From positions 992,001 to 1,056,000 of the forward strand of contig NZ_PHUL01000001.1 in NCBI RefSeq assembly GCF_002813425.1: a stretch of 64,000 nt of DNA. Reading direction: 5' to 3'. Within the stretch, counting starts at the first letter, position 1; the number at the start of each line of letters is the position of its first letter. The translations under genes and the position numbers were made by a program. This document shows, piece after piece, positions 17,087 through 26,468 of the stretch. This DNA comes from Cellulophaga sp. RHA19. GTDB taxonomy: Bacteria; Bacteroidota; Bacteroidia; Flavobacteriales; Flavobacteriaceae. The notes under the pieces were generated by a model that saw nothing but the letters and a program-made list of their open reading frames with translations, was not told the DNA's origin and did no database searches.

Positions 17087-18722
17087 AATTTATTGGTGTT
17101 CCTCTTAATTTTTTAAATTGCTTGTATGCCTTGTTTATAGAAGCCTTACTGGCTTTTGCATACTCTTTATTAGTTATACTGTATTCTTTTTGAAGTTCTT
17201 TCAATTTAGTATGCATTAGTTCAATTTCTTCTACATACGTAGTATTATTAATTTGGTTAATCTGCTCTTTAGGGTCTGTTTTTAAGTCGTAAAATTCCCA
17301 AGCATCAATATCATCATAAAAATGAATAAGCTTATAGCGCTTTGTTCTAATACCGTAATGTTTTTTCACCATATGAAAAGCAGGATAGTCATAATAGTGG
17401 TAATAAATAGCATCTCTAAAGTCACTCTCATTAACAGAACCATCTAACAAACCCTTAAAAGATAATCCCTGCATATTTTTTGATTTATTGGGCACACCAG
17501 CAAAGTCTAAAATTGTAGGTGCGTAATCTAAATTTTGTACCATAGCGTTTACTTGTGTGCCTGGTTTTATTGTTTCTGGATACTTTATGAGTAGTGGTGT
17601 TCTAAAAGAGTCTTCATACATAAAACGCTTGTCAAACCAACCATTTTCACCCATATAAAAGCCTTGATCAGAAGTATAAATTACAATAGTGTTTTCTTCT
17701 AAATTATTCGTTTTTAAATATTCTAAAATTTCACCTACTCCTTCATCTACAGATGCAATAGTAGCCATATAATCTTGTAAATAGCGTTGAGCTTTCCAAA
17801 TGGCAATTTCTTCATTACTAAAATTGGCATTGTAAAAAGCATTGTTTTTTGGTAAATATGCCTTGTCCCAAGTAGCTCTTTGCTTGGTAGACATGCGTTC
17901 AAAATCTGTTTTCCAAGGATTATGAGCCAGTGTAGTTTTGTTTAAGCCGCTAGATAATTTTAGGTCGTGACCCTCATACATATCTTTGTAAATGGTTTGT
18001 AATTGAGCTGTGCTTGCTTGCTGATTTTTAAAATCTGGAAAGTAACTGGTTGGCAAAGGAAAACTAACCGAATCATATTTGTTTAAATGGCGTAAAGCTG
18101 GCATCCAATTTCTATGAGGAGCTTTATGTTGTACCATTAAAAAGAAGGGCACACTGTCTTTCCTTTTATTTTTAAGCCAGTCTATAGCATCTGCCGTTAT
18201 TAAGTCTGTAGCATAGCCTTTAACACGTGTAGTGTCTCCGTTTTCTATAAAATCTGGATTGTAATAATTACCTTGGTCTACTAGAATTTTCCAATCGTCA
18301 AAACCTTGTGGGTAATCATGTAAATGCCATTTACCCATTAAGGCAGTTTGGTAGCCTTCATTTTTTAAAATTTTAGGTAGCGTTTCTTGGCTTCCATCAA
18401 AATGATCTCCGTTTTGCCTAAATCCATTTATATGGCTGTGTTTACCAGTTAATATTACGGCTCTGCTTGGCCCACAAATAGAGTTGGTAACGTAGCTACC
18501 ATTAAAAATTGCACCTTCTGTAGCTATTTTATCTATGTTTGGCGTTGGTGCCAATTTACTAATAGGGTGGTTGTATGCGCTTATGGCTTGTACTGCATGA
18601 TCGTCAGACATAATATAAATAATATTAGGCCTTTTGTGTACTTGCTTTTTAGGAGATTCTCTTTGCTTACAACTAATAAACGTTAGTACTAAAACTACAA
18701 TATAGAACTCCTTTTTAAACAT
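17085..18722 (-). CDS. Formylglycine-dependent sulfatase (S1 family), lipoprotein
   Basis: A 545-residue sulfatase. The lipobox cysteine is C18 (TFISC). Metal ligands appear as SDD (residues 39-41); the active-site signature is CGPSR (C83-R87), where C83 is converted to formylglycine by a maturase outside this window. TSDQGFYMGENGWFDKR and YEDSFRTPLLI are typical S1 C-terminal motifs. It removes sulfate esters from carbohydrate. It is the last gene of the leftward glycan operon, two bases after the esterase. Presence of a true Cys argues against a phosphatase relative; the sulfated substrate is unknown. Confidence 0.92.
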   Translation of the reverse strand: MFKKEFYIVVLVLTFISCKQRESPKKQVHKRPNIIYIMSDDHAVQAISAYNHPISKLAPTPNIDKIATEGAIFNGSYVTNSICGPSRAVILTGKHSHINGFRQNGDHFDGSQETLPKILKNEGYQTALMGKWHLHDYPQGFDDWKILVDQGNYYNPDFIENGDTTRVKGYATDLITADAIDWLKNKRKDSVPFFLMVQHKAPHRNWMPALRHLNKYDSVSFPLPTSYFPDFKNQQASTAQLQTIYKDMYEGHDLKLSSGLNKTTLAHNPWKTDFERMSTKQRATWDKAYLPKNNAFYNANFSNEEIAIWKAQRYLQDYMATIASVDEGVGEILEYLKTNNLEENTIVIYTSDQGFYMGENGWFDKRFMYEDSFRTPLLIKYPETIKPGTQVNAMVQNLDYAPTILDFAGVPNKSKNMQGLSFKGLLDGSVNESDFRDAIYYHYYDYPAFHMVKKHYGIRTKRYKLIHFYDDIDAWEFYDLKTDPKEQINQINNTTYVEEIELMHTKLKELQKEYSITNKEYAKASKASINKAYKQFKKLRGTPIN

Positions 18723-18724
18723 AA

Positions 18725-19654
18725 TTAATTTTTGTGTTTTACCTTAATTGTGCTTTGTATATTTTGTTTTTCTAAAACGCTTTCTGTAATAAATTTAGCA
18801 ATAAGGTTGGTGTAACTGTAAGGTATGTTAGCCCAATTATGGCTCCCATCTTTATCGCTTATAAGTGTGTGTGCAACATCCAATCTTTCTAATTTTTTTG
18901 CAATAGTATAAGAGCCATCTAGCATCATAAAACCAGGTTTATTTTCTTCACATAAATGGTGAGGTGCTGTTGCGTATGGTACCAAATTATCTTTAGCTCC
19001 GTGAAAAAGCATTGTTGGTATAGCTGTATTTTTAGTAATGTAATTTGCATTAACTATTGCACCAGCAAAAGAGATAGCTCCCGCGTATTTAACAGTAGCG
19101 TAAGGTAATTTTTTAAAGGCGTATTCATTCTTCATAAATACGGTGTTTAAAACAGCTTCTGCCCCAGCGCTACTACCAACAAGTATTATACTTTCTGGAT
19201 TAAATTTTAACTTATCTTTCTTATCAATTAAAAACTGTGTTGCTTTAATAATATCTCTAGATACAGATACAAATGTTTCTATTTTTTGATTTGCCGGACA
19301 ATTACAACCAAAACCAAGCGGGTTGCCTTTACGCACCAATCTATAGCTCATAGAGGCCACTGCGTAGCCTCTTTTTGCCATATCTTCACAAAACTTCACC
19401 TCTAACGGATTATCGCGTTTTCCCCCACTGAAACCGCCTCCGTGAACTAAAATTAGCAAAGGTTTGTTTGTAACTGTATCTTTTTTAATGCTATAAAAAT
19501 CTAACTTTAGAGTATCTGCATAGCTATAAGTTTTTACCTTAATGTCTGAAAATACTTTTTGCGTATACCTTGTTTGCGCATAACCAAAAGTAGTTGTAAG
19601 TACAATTAATATTAAAAAAGTAGCACGTTGCAAAAAAGTTAAATAATTAGGCAT
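18725..19654 (-). CDS. Secreted alpha/beta-hydrolase (esterase/lipase-like)
   Basis: A 309-residue exported hydrolase (signal peptide ending GYAQ, about residue 27). The oxyanion motif HGGGFSGG (71-78), nucleophile S162 in GSSAG, acid D222 (GAKDN) and H272 (GSHNW) form a complete catalytic triad. The pattern fits BD-FAE/carboxylesterase-type enzymes that remove acyl groups from glycans or small esters. Two cysteines in GFGCNCP may form a disulphide. It lies nine bases after the GH3 gene and two before the sulfatase, so it is probably a decoration-removing enzyme for the same substrate. Confidence 0.85.
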   Translation of the reverse strand: MPNYLTFLQRATFLILIVLTTTFGYAQTRYTQKVFSDIKVKTYSYADTLKLDFYSIKKDTVTNKPLLILVHGGGFSGGKRDNPLEVKFCEDMAKRGYAVASMSYRLVRKGNPLGFGCNCPANQKIETFVSVSRDIIKATQFLIDKKDKLKFNPESIILVGSSAGAEAVLNTVFMKNEYAFKKLPYATVKYAGAISFAGAIVNANYITKNTAIPTMLFHGAKDNLVPYATAPHHLCEENKPGFMMLDGSYTIAKKLERLDVAHTLISDKDGSHNWANIPYSYTNLIAKFITESVLEKQNIQSTIKVKHKN

Positions 19655-19663
19655 TTGTATTTT

Positions 19664-21928
19664 CTATTTTAAGGTTAAAGTCGCCTTTAATTGGGCGGTA
19701 GAATTTGTGCCTACAAATATCTCAAAACTCCCAGCTTCTGCAACAAAATCTAAAGTACTGTTGTAAAACTTTAAATCGTCTGCAGTAAGTATCAATTTTA
19801 CAGTTTTAGATTCTCCTTTTTTTAAGAATACTTTTTTAAATCCTTTTAGCTGTCTCATTGGCGGCGTAATGCTACGTACAACATCTCTTAAATACAATTG
19901 CACAACTTCTTCACCATCAAAATTACCAGAGTTTTTTACTGTTACAGATACTGTTACGTCTTCTCCTTGTACAATTTCTTTTTTAGATAGGTTGATGTTA
20001 GAATATTCAAAGTTGGTATAACTAAGCCCGTAGCCAAACGGTAGTAAAGGTGCGTTTTTAACGTCTAAATAATTGCTTTTAAACTTTTCAAAAGCAGGAG
20101 AAGGAGCTGGTCTACCTGTATTTTTTGTACTATGATAGATCGGAATTTGCCCTACGTTTCTTGGCCAAGTAGCTGTTAGTTTACCAGACGGATTATAATC
20201 ACCAAAAATAACATCAGCAACAGCATTACCTGCTTCTATACCAGGATGCCAAACCTGAAGAATGCTAACAGGAAGATTAAACTCTTCTTCAATAGTTAAC
20301 GGTCTGCCGCTCATTAAAACCAATACTACCGGCTTACCCGTTTTAACGAGTTCTTGTATTAGTCTTTTTTGACTATTAGGAATAGAAATATCTGTTCTAC
20401 TTGCTGCTTCACCACTCATTTCTGATGCTTCACCAACTACAGCAACCACAACGTCTGATGTTTTAGCAAGATCTAAAGCTTCTTGTAAAAGTTCGTCAGA
20501 AGAATGTTTATCTATGTCTACACGTGTACCAAAAACATTGACTTTTTTAGCTAGTTCGGTATCATTTGTAATATTTGCTCCCTTGGCATATGTTATTTTT
20601 GCCTTTGGCGCAACACTTTTAAATCCTTCTAAAACAGGAATAGATAATTGCGGATCTCCTGTAGGAGCCCAAGTACCCAACATATTATTTTTATTGTTAG
20701 CTAAAGGTCCAACTAATGCAATTTTAGTTGTTTTTTTAAGCGGTAATATGTTGTTATGGTTTTTAAATAAAACAAAAGAACGCTTGGCTGCCTCTCTAGC
20801 TACAGCTCTACTATCTTTAGTTAGGATTTCCTTTTTAGGTCTCTTGGCATCAATATATTTATACGGATCATCAAAAAGGCCAAGTTTGTATTTTGCTTCT
20901 AAAATTCTGCGACAAGCGTTTGTAATTTCTTCTTCAGTAACACGTCCTTCATCTAAAGATTTTTTAAGTGTAGTTAAAAAACCTTCGCCAACCATATCCA
21001 TATCTAAACCAGCTTTTAAAGATAAAGCAGATACATCTTGTAAATCTCCAAGACCGTGTGCAATCATTTCATTTACAGAGGTGTAATCTGACACTACAAA
21101 GCCTTTAAAACCCCATTTTTTACGTAATAAGTCTGTAAGTAACCATTTGTTACCACTTGCAGGTATACCATCTACATCATTAAAAGAAGTCATAATACTT
21201 GCAGCACCGGCATCTATACCTGCTTTGTAAGGAGGTAAATATTGATTAAACATTTTTGTTCTGCTCATATCTACAGAATTATAGTCTCTACCAGCTTCTG
21301 CAGCACCGTAAAGTGCAAAGTGCTTAATTGTAGCTATCATAGTATTTTTAGCCGTTAAATCTGTTCCTTGGTAGCCGTGTACCATAGCTTTTGCAATGGC
21401 AGAGCCTAGGTAAGGATCTTCACCGGCTCCTTCTGCAATTCTTCCCCATCGTGGATCACGAGCCACATCTACCATAGGAGAAAAGTTCCAGTTTATACCA
21501 TCTGCAGTAGCTTCTTGTGCTGCAATTTGAGCCATTTTTTTAATCAAATCCATATCCCAACTAGATGCAGTACCAAGTGGAATAGGAAATGTGGTTTTGT
21601 AACCATGTATTACATCAGAACCAAAGAATAAAGGAATTTTTAATCTGGTTTCTTTTACAGCAAAGTCTTGCGCTATTTTTAATTTTTCTGGACCAGAAAT
21701 ACCAAACATACCACCAACCTCAGCAGCTTTAATTTTTTCTTCTACATTGCTACTTACAACAGATCCTGTAGCAATACCACCACCTGGTGTTACTAAGTTT
21801 AATTGTCCAATTTTTTCCTCTATTGTCATTTTAGCAAGCAAGTCTTCTATAAAAGGAACTTTAGTTTGCCCTATAGCTAAAAAGCTGCTACAAAAAGTGA
21901 CTACTAATAGTAGGTTTATTTTTTTCAT
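19664..21928 (-). CDS. GH3 beta-glucosidase (BglX-like)
   Basis: A 754-residue exported GH3 enzyme (signal peptide 1-20). The order is the (beta/alpha)8 domain, an alpha/beta sandwich and a C-terminal fibronectin type III domain (about 660-750). KHFALYG (202-208) is the conserved GH3 Lys-His, and the nucleophile is D281 in FVVSDYTSVNEM. The acid/base glutamate is probably in GEASEMSGEAASR. It releases glucose from the non-reducing end of beta-glucosides. Placement 58 bases after two GH144 genes suggests it acts on beta-1,2-gluco-oligosaccharides (sophoro-oligosaccharides), as known for some Bacteroides GH3 enzymes beside GH144. Confidence 0.92.
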   Translation of the reverse strand: MKKINLLLVVTFCSSFLAIGQTKVPFIEDLLAKMTIEEKIGQLNLVTPGGGIATGSVVSSNVEEKIKAAEVGGMFGISGPEKLKIAQDFAVKETRLKIPLFFGSDVIHGYKTTFPIPLGTASSWDMDLIKKMAQIAAQEATADGINWNFSPMVDVARDPRWGRIAEGAGEDPYLGSAIAKAMVHGYQGTDLTAKNTMIATIKHFALYGAAEAGRDYNSVDMSRTKMFNQYLPPYKAGIDAGAASIMTSFNDVDGIPASGNKWLLTDLLRKKWGFKGFVVSDYTSVNEMIAHGLGDLQDVSALSLKAGLDMDMVGEGFLTTLKKSLDEGRVTEEEITNACRRILEAKYKLGLFDDPYKYIDAKRPKKEILTKDSRAVAREAAKRSFVLFKNHNNILPLKKTTKIALVGPLANNKNNMLGTWAPTGDPQLSIPVLEGFKSVAPKAKITYAKGANITNDTELAKKVNVFGTRVDIDKHSSDELLQEALDLAKTSDVVVAVVGEASEMSGEAASRTDISIPNSQKRLIQELVKTGKPVVLVLMSGRPLTIEEEFNLPVSILQVWHPGIEAGNAVADVIFGDYNPSGKLTATWPRNVGQIPIYHSTKNTGRPAPSPAFEKFKSNYLDVKNAPLLPFGYGLSYTNFEYSNINLSKKEIVQGEDVTVSVTVKNSGNFDGEEVVQLYLRDVVRSITPPMRQLKGFKKVFLKKGESKTVKLILTADDLKFYNSTLDFVAEAGSFEIFVGTNSTAQLKATLTLK

Positions 21929-21986
21929 ATGCTGTAGTTTTATTTTCCCGATACGGGTATTTTTTTATCTTTTAGATTGATGTTTT

Positions 21987-23369
21987 TTATTCTGTATAGC
22001 TATATTCTAACTTGTCTAAACCGTTTTTAACATCAGTATTTTGCATAAACAGTTTCCATAGTAAACCAGTTCTGTGGTTTTCTATCATAACTATAATTGG
22101 TCCTTGGTCTATAGCTAAATATTGTTCTGCAACCCAATAATTATATTCAGGACTAAAGGCATCGTAGAAGCCAGCCGGACCCATTAACTTGTCTTTGTTT
22201 TTATAAAAATAGTGTAGTGCCTGCATAGACTCCGTTGGTGTATACGGCATAGAACTAATTGCTGCTGTTGGTGATATTACACCAGTGTCGTTAGACGGAC
22301 TATGAGCATTATACCCAATTGTGCCATCTGCATTTCTAGTATAACTAGCTGTTAATCCCCAGCAATCTTTTCCGTAATCTGTAAATTGCTTTGGGTTTTC
22401 TATACTATAACTGTAATTTATTTTAGCGTGATTTGTGTTTACGTTCCAGTAATTTAAATACTCATCTGATAACCCCTTAGGGTTTAAACCTAAGTACGAG
22501 TAATGTGCCCAAAATAATGGTCCGCCATAAGTTTGATTGCCTGCGTGTTTAGCCAACAAAGGAAACCCATATTTTGTGTTAGATGAAGTGATGCTACCAT
22601 TAGATGCCCAACCGTTTGTATACACCTCTTTAGAAATTGTATAATTGGGTGATGCAGCAGCTAAAACATAAGTAATTAGTACTTCATTATATCCTTTTAA
22701 CTCTAAATTAATAGTAAAATCGTTGTTAGGAGACCAGTGCCAATACAGCGTATTTTCTCCTTTTGTATACCAATTCCACTCAACACCTTTCCATAACTCA
22801 TCTGCTTTGGCAGCTATAGCTTTTTCTGTATCTGTACCGTTTTTTAAATACTCTTTTAAACAAATTAAGCCTTGAGCTAAAAAAGCGGTTTCTACCAAAT
22901 CTCCACCGTTGTCTAAATTGCTAAATGGCATAACCTTAGCCGTTTCTCCATTAATCCAATGTGGCCAAGCACCGTGAAAACGATCTGCTTTTTCTAAAAA
23001 ATCTAAAATTTTAGCAAACCTATCTACGCCTTCCTCTTTGGTAATAAAACCCCTTTCTATACCTACAATAAGTGCCATAATACCAAAACCTGTACCACCT
23101 GTTGTAACTGTATATTCACTATTACTTGGGTCGTTAGGATGGTAGCGTTCTCTTGCTGCGCCAGAATTTACCTCAGCAAAATTCCAAAAATATTTAAAGG
23201 TTTCAGCCTGCGTAATATTTAGCAGCTCCTCGTCTGTTATTGTAGGCGTAGAAACAGGATCGTCATCCGTAGGAAATTCAATTGGAGTATACTCGTAATC
23301 ATCCCCACTTTTACAAGAGATAATTACAAGTATAAGTAATGTTGTAAAAAGACTATTTTTAATTGTCAT
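21987..23369 (-). CDS. GH144 endo-beta-1,2-glucanase-type lipoprotein (copy 2)
   Basis: A 460-residue lipoprotein (lipobox ...LVIISC, C19) of the family formerly called 'putative glucoamylase' (PF10091), now GH144. The conserved acidic residues fall as D157 and E160 in NGGDLVETAFL and E229 in GYNEVL. This spacing (3 and 69) equals that of the key residues D139, E142 and E211 that I recall for the Chitinophaga pinensis enzyme. It cuts beta-1,2-glucan chains, probably at the cell surface. Its start overlaps the previous GH144 stop by 11 bases. It is one of a tandem duplicated pair. Confidence 0.88.
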   Translation of the reverse strand: MTIKNSLFTTLLILVIISCKSGDDYEYTPIEFPTDDDPVSTPTITDEELLNITQAETFKYFWNFAEVNSGAARERYHPNDPSNSEYTVTTGGTGFGIMALIVGIERGFITKEEGVDRFAKILDFLEKADRFHGAWPHWINGETAKVMPFSNLDNGGDLVETAFLAQGLICLKEYLKNGTDTEKAIAAKADELWKGVEWNWYTKGENTLYWHWSPNNDFTINLELKGYNEVLITYVLAAASPNYTISKEVYTNGWASNGSITSSNTKYGFPLLAKHAGNQTYGGPLFWAHYSYLGLNPKGLSDEYLNYWNVNTNHAKINYSYSIENPKQFTDYGKDCWGLTASYTRNADGTIGYNAHSPSNDTGVISPTAAISSMPYTPTESMQALHYFYKNKDKLMGPAGFYDAFSPEYNYWVAEQYLAIDQGPIIVMIENHRTGLLWKLFMQNTDVKNGLDKLEYSYTE

Positions 23370-24696
23370 TTTTGTGTTTTGTAGAGAAACTAAGTTTTTC
23401 TAATCCTTTATGCAAGTCTTTGTTTTTCATAAATAAATCCCATAGTAAACCTGTTCTGTAGTTTTCTATCATTACAGGAATAGGACCTTGGTCTATAGCT
23501 AAATAGCGAGGTAAAGACCAATCACTTTCTAAACTAAAAGCATCATAAGGACCATATTTACCAATAAGAGAATCTTGTTCTGTGTACATATAGCGTAAAA
23601 ATTGTAAACTCTCTTCTGGTGTATAGGCTATAGAAGATAATGCTGCAGTAGGTGATATTACACCTAGATCGTTATCTGGTCTGTGGCCAGCGTAGCCTTT
23701 TACAGAATAACTAGATGTTAACCCCCATAAATTTTTGCCATAACCTTTATATTTATTTGGATTTTCTACTGCGTGTCTGTAGTGTATTTTAGCGTGATTT
23801 ACATTTAATTTCCAATAGTCTGCGTAGGCATCTGTTAACCCTTTAGGGTTTAAACCTAAGTAAGAGTAATGTGCCCAAAATAAAGGACCAACAGGTGATG
23901 CATCATGCTCATAATGGTTTAACTCAGTTTCTAAACCATAATAAACAGTGTCTTTAGCTATTTCACCTTTTAACGCCCAACCCTCGTCATAAACTTCTTT
24001 AGATACTGGGTGAGTTGGTGATGCAGCTGCAAGTATGTACATTATTAATGCTTCATTGTAACCACCCACAGGGAAATTCATTTTCCACGTTACATTAGGA
24101 GACCAGTGCCAGTATAAGGTATTTTCTCCTTTTGTGTACCAATCCCATTCTACTTCTTCCCAAAGTTTCTGAATTTTAGCAACTAGTTTTTGTTCACGTT
24201 CTCCGCCGTTTGCATAGTATTCTTTTACAGTTAATAAACCCTGAATTAAAAAGGCAGTTTCTACTAAATCTCCACCATCATCATACGTACTAAAAGGAGC
24301 AACTTTACCACTTGGTAGTAACCAGTGTGGCCAAGCACCATGAAAACGATCTGCTTTTTCTAAGAAATCTACAGATTTTTCAAATCTAGATAAAGCTTCT
24401 TCTTTGGTAATATAACCACGCTCTGCACCAACAACTATTGCCATTAGTCCAAATCCAGAACCACCAATAGTTATAATGTCTTTATCGTGTGTTGGGTAAA
24501 TGCTATCTAAATGTATACGTTCTCTAGCCAAACCAGAAACAGGCTCTGCACCATCCCAGAAATAGTTAAATGTTTGTTTTTGTACAGTGTCCATTAAGGC
24601 TTCATCTGTCCAAACTTGTTTTTGTACTTTTTTTGGCTTGTTGTTGCATCCTGTTAATAAGGATGCAACGGCCAATACTACTAAAATTAATCTCAT
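23359..24696 (-). CDS. GH144 endo-beta-1,2-glucanase-type lipoprotein (copy 1)
   Basis: A 445-residue lipoprotein (lipobox ASLLTGC, C17). It is homologous over its full length to the next gene, sharing AERGYITKEE, FLEKADRFHGAWPHW, GGDLVETAFL, WYTKGENTLYWHWSPN and AIDQGPIPVMIENYRTGLLW. Putative catalytic acids are D143, E146 and E215, with the same spacing as in copy 2. Two surface GH144 enzymes may differ in chain-length preference or in endo versus exo action. It begins 35 bases after the LamG lipoprotein gene in the same operon. Confidence 0.88.
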   Translation of the reverse strand: MRLILVVLAVASLLTGCNNKPKKVQKQVWTDEALMDTVQKQTFNYFWDGAEPVSGLARERIHLDSIYPTHDKDIITIGGSGFGLMAIVVGAERGYITKEEALSRFEKSVDFLEKADRFHGAWPHWLLPSGKVAPFSTYDDGGDLVETAFLIQGLLTVKEYYANGGEREQKLVAKIQKLWEEVEWDWYTKGENTLYWHWSPNVTWKMNFPVGGYNEALIMYILAAASPTHPVSKEVYDEGWALKGEIAKDTVYYGLETELNHYEHDASPVGPLFWAHYSYLGLNPKGLTDAYADYWKLNVNHAKIHYRHAVENPNKYKGYGKNLWGLTSSYSVKGYAGHRPDNDLGVISPTAALSSIAYTPEESLQFLRYMYTEQDSLIGKYGPYDAFSLESDWSLPRYLAIDQGPIPVMIENYRTGLLWDLFMKNKDLHKGLEKLSFSTKHKNDN

Positions 24697-24731
24697 AAAT
24701 ATGAATAACTAAAAACTAAAAAATGTATTTA

Positions 24732-26456
24732 TTATAAATCTGCGTCTCTAATAGACTGTATTTCTTCTTGTGAAAGTGCTTTGTTGTATAGGCGCAGTTC
24801 ATCAATAGAACTATTATCTGATTTATGATCCCAGTAACTAAATGTTTCACCACCAGAACCAACAGTAATTAAGTCGCAACCTGTCCAATCTATAGGAGCA
24901 GCCAAATCTGTAGAGTTAACGGCAACACCATCAAAATAAATGGTGCTTTTTGTGGAAGAAATAACTAGTGATACAAATACCCATTCATTATCTGCTACGT
25001 TTATAACATCACCATCATTCCAACTTTCATCAGTACCAATACCAATATTTGCTTTTATTCTCTGTTCTGTGTCACTACCTTCTCTAAATAGTCTTAACCC
25101 TTGAAAACGATCATCTGCATCATCACCAATAACTAAAATACCTGCCCTATCTGGATTAGCATCTACTTTGTACCAAAATGTTGCGCTAAACTCTGTACCG
25201 TTTAATAAATCATTTGTAGGATAGGTTATATAAGAGTCTGTTGTACTAGCAAAAGAATTACTACCAGCAACACTTTCATCTGCAAAGCCAGGCAATCCAA
25301 TTACAGTTGCTTCTTGCGTTGTAAATTTGTTTTTAGTGTCGTTATCAAAAGGAGCATAAAACATTTCACCATCATAAACGCCAGTGTATGGATTTGTAAC
25401 GTTTATCATATTTTCTATGTCATTAGTGGTTAGTGCTCTATTAAAAAAGCGTAATTCATCTATAGCACTGTTGTCTGACTTATGATCCCAGTAACTAAAT
25501 GTTTCTCCGCCAGCACCAATAGTAACCGTATTACAATTTGTCCAGTCTACAGGAGCTGATAGGTCTGCAGTATTTACTGGTATGCCATTAAAAAATATGG
25601 TACTTTTTGTAGCAGAAATAGCAAGTGTAATATAAACCCATTCATTATCTGCTACATTAATAACAGCTCCATCATTCCAACTTTCTCCTGCTCCAGTACC
25701 AACATTAGCTTTAATTCTTTGTTCAGCACCATTACCCTCTCTAAATAATCTAATACCTTGAAAACGGTCATCTACATCATCACCAATAACTAAAATACCA
25801 GCTCTGTCTGGACTAGCATCTACCTTGTACCAGAATGATGCACTAAACTCTGCACCGTCAATTAAACCGTCTGTAGGGTATTCTAAATAAGCATCTGTTG
25901 CACCAGAATACGCATTAGTGCCAACAACGCTTTCACCAGCAAAACCGGGTACGCCAACTTTTTCTGCTGACTGTAAACCAATAAGGTCTACGTAATCACC
26001 ATCAAAAGGCATATAAAGAGTTTCCCCAGCAAATAGTGACGTGTAAGCAGGCTCTTTTTCAAAGTTTACTGATGCTTCAGTGGTCTTGCCTTCTAAATCT
26101 GTAGCGGTAATAGTTAGTTGGTGTGTACCATCAACTAAATTATCAAAAACTAAATCATCTATTAAAACACGTCTGTAGTCTTTAAAGCTTGTAAAAGATT
26201 GAATATTGTTATTATCTATAGCTACGTTAATAGAGGCAACTTCTATATCATCAGTAACTTCAAAATCTATAATAATAGAAGTAACAATGTCTAGTACCTT
26301 AATTTTTGTGCCTTCTGTAGGGTAATTTATTTTAACTGTTGGTGCCGTAGCATCTTTTCCCGGTGCTACTTGTGTAATATCATCTATACCTTGATCACAA
26401 GAATAGAAAAACAATGCAGAAACCAAACAGGTTATTGTATATTTTAAATTTTTCAT
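24732..26456 (-). CDS. Surface lipoprotein with an Ig-like domain and two LamG/concanavalin-like domains
   Basis: A 574-residue lipoprotein (lipobox LFFYSC, C20). An Ig/cadherin-like domain (about 35-135, PTVKINYPTEGTKI...) is followed by two LamG_3-type jelly-roll domains (about 140-345 and 355-570). The two domains are close copies: both contain FWYKVD, PDRAGILVIGDD, LFREG, QRIKAN, ESWNDG, INVADNEWV and GGETFSYWDHKSDNS. LamG-like folds bind carbohydrate, so this is the likely surface glycan-binding protein of the operon (SusE/F role). It lies 12 bases after the SusD gene. Confidence 0.85.
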   Translation of the reverse strand: MKNLKYTITCLVSALFFYSCDQGIDDITQVAPGKDATAPTVKINYPTEGTKIKVLDIVTSIIIDFEVTDDIEVASINVAIDNNNIQSFTSFKDYRRVLIDDLVFDNLVDGTHQLTITATDLEGKTTEASVNFEKEPAYTSLFAGETLYMPFDGDYVDLIGLQSAEKVGVPGFAGESVVGTNAYSGATDAYLEYPTDGLIDGAEFSASFWYKVDASPDRAGILVIGDDVDDRFQGIRLFREGNGAEQRIKANVGTGAGESWNDGAVINVADNEWVYITLAISATKSTIFFNGIPVNTADLSAPVDWTNCNTVTIGAGGETFSYWDHKSDNSAIDELRFFNRALTTNDIENMINVTNPYTGVYDGEMFYAPFDNDTKNKFTTQEATVIGLPGFADESVAGSNSFASTTDSYITYPTNDLLNGTEFSATFWYKVDANPDRAGILVIGDDADDRFQGLRLFREGSDTEQRIKANIGIGTDESWNDGDVINVADNEWVFVSLVISSTKSTIYFDGVAVNSTDLAAPIDWTGCDLITVGSGGETFSYWDHKSDNSSIDELRLYNKALSQEEIQSIRDADL

Positions 26457-26468
26457 TGCTTTTTGTTT

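Noticed and set aside
20514..21086. 190-codon frame antisense to the GH3 gene
   Set aside because: It is a shadow of a strongly supported GH3 coding sequence; no signal, motif or independent context.
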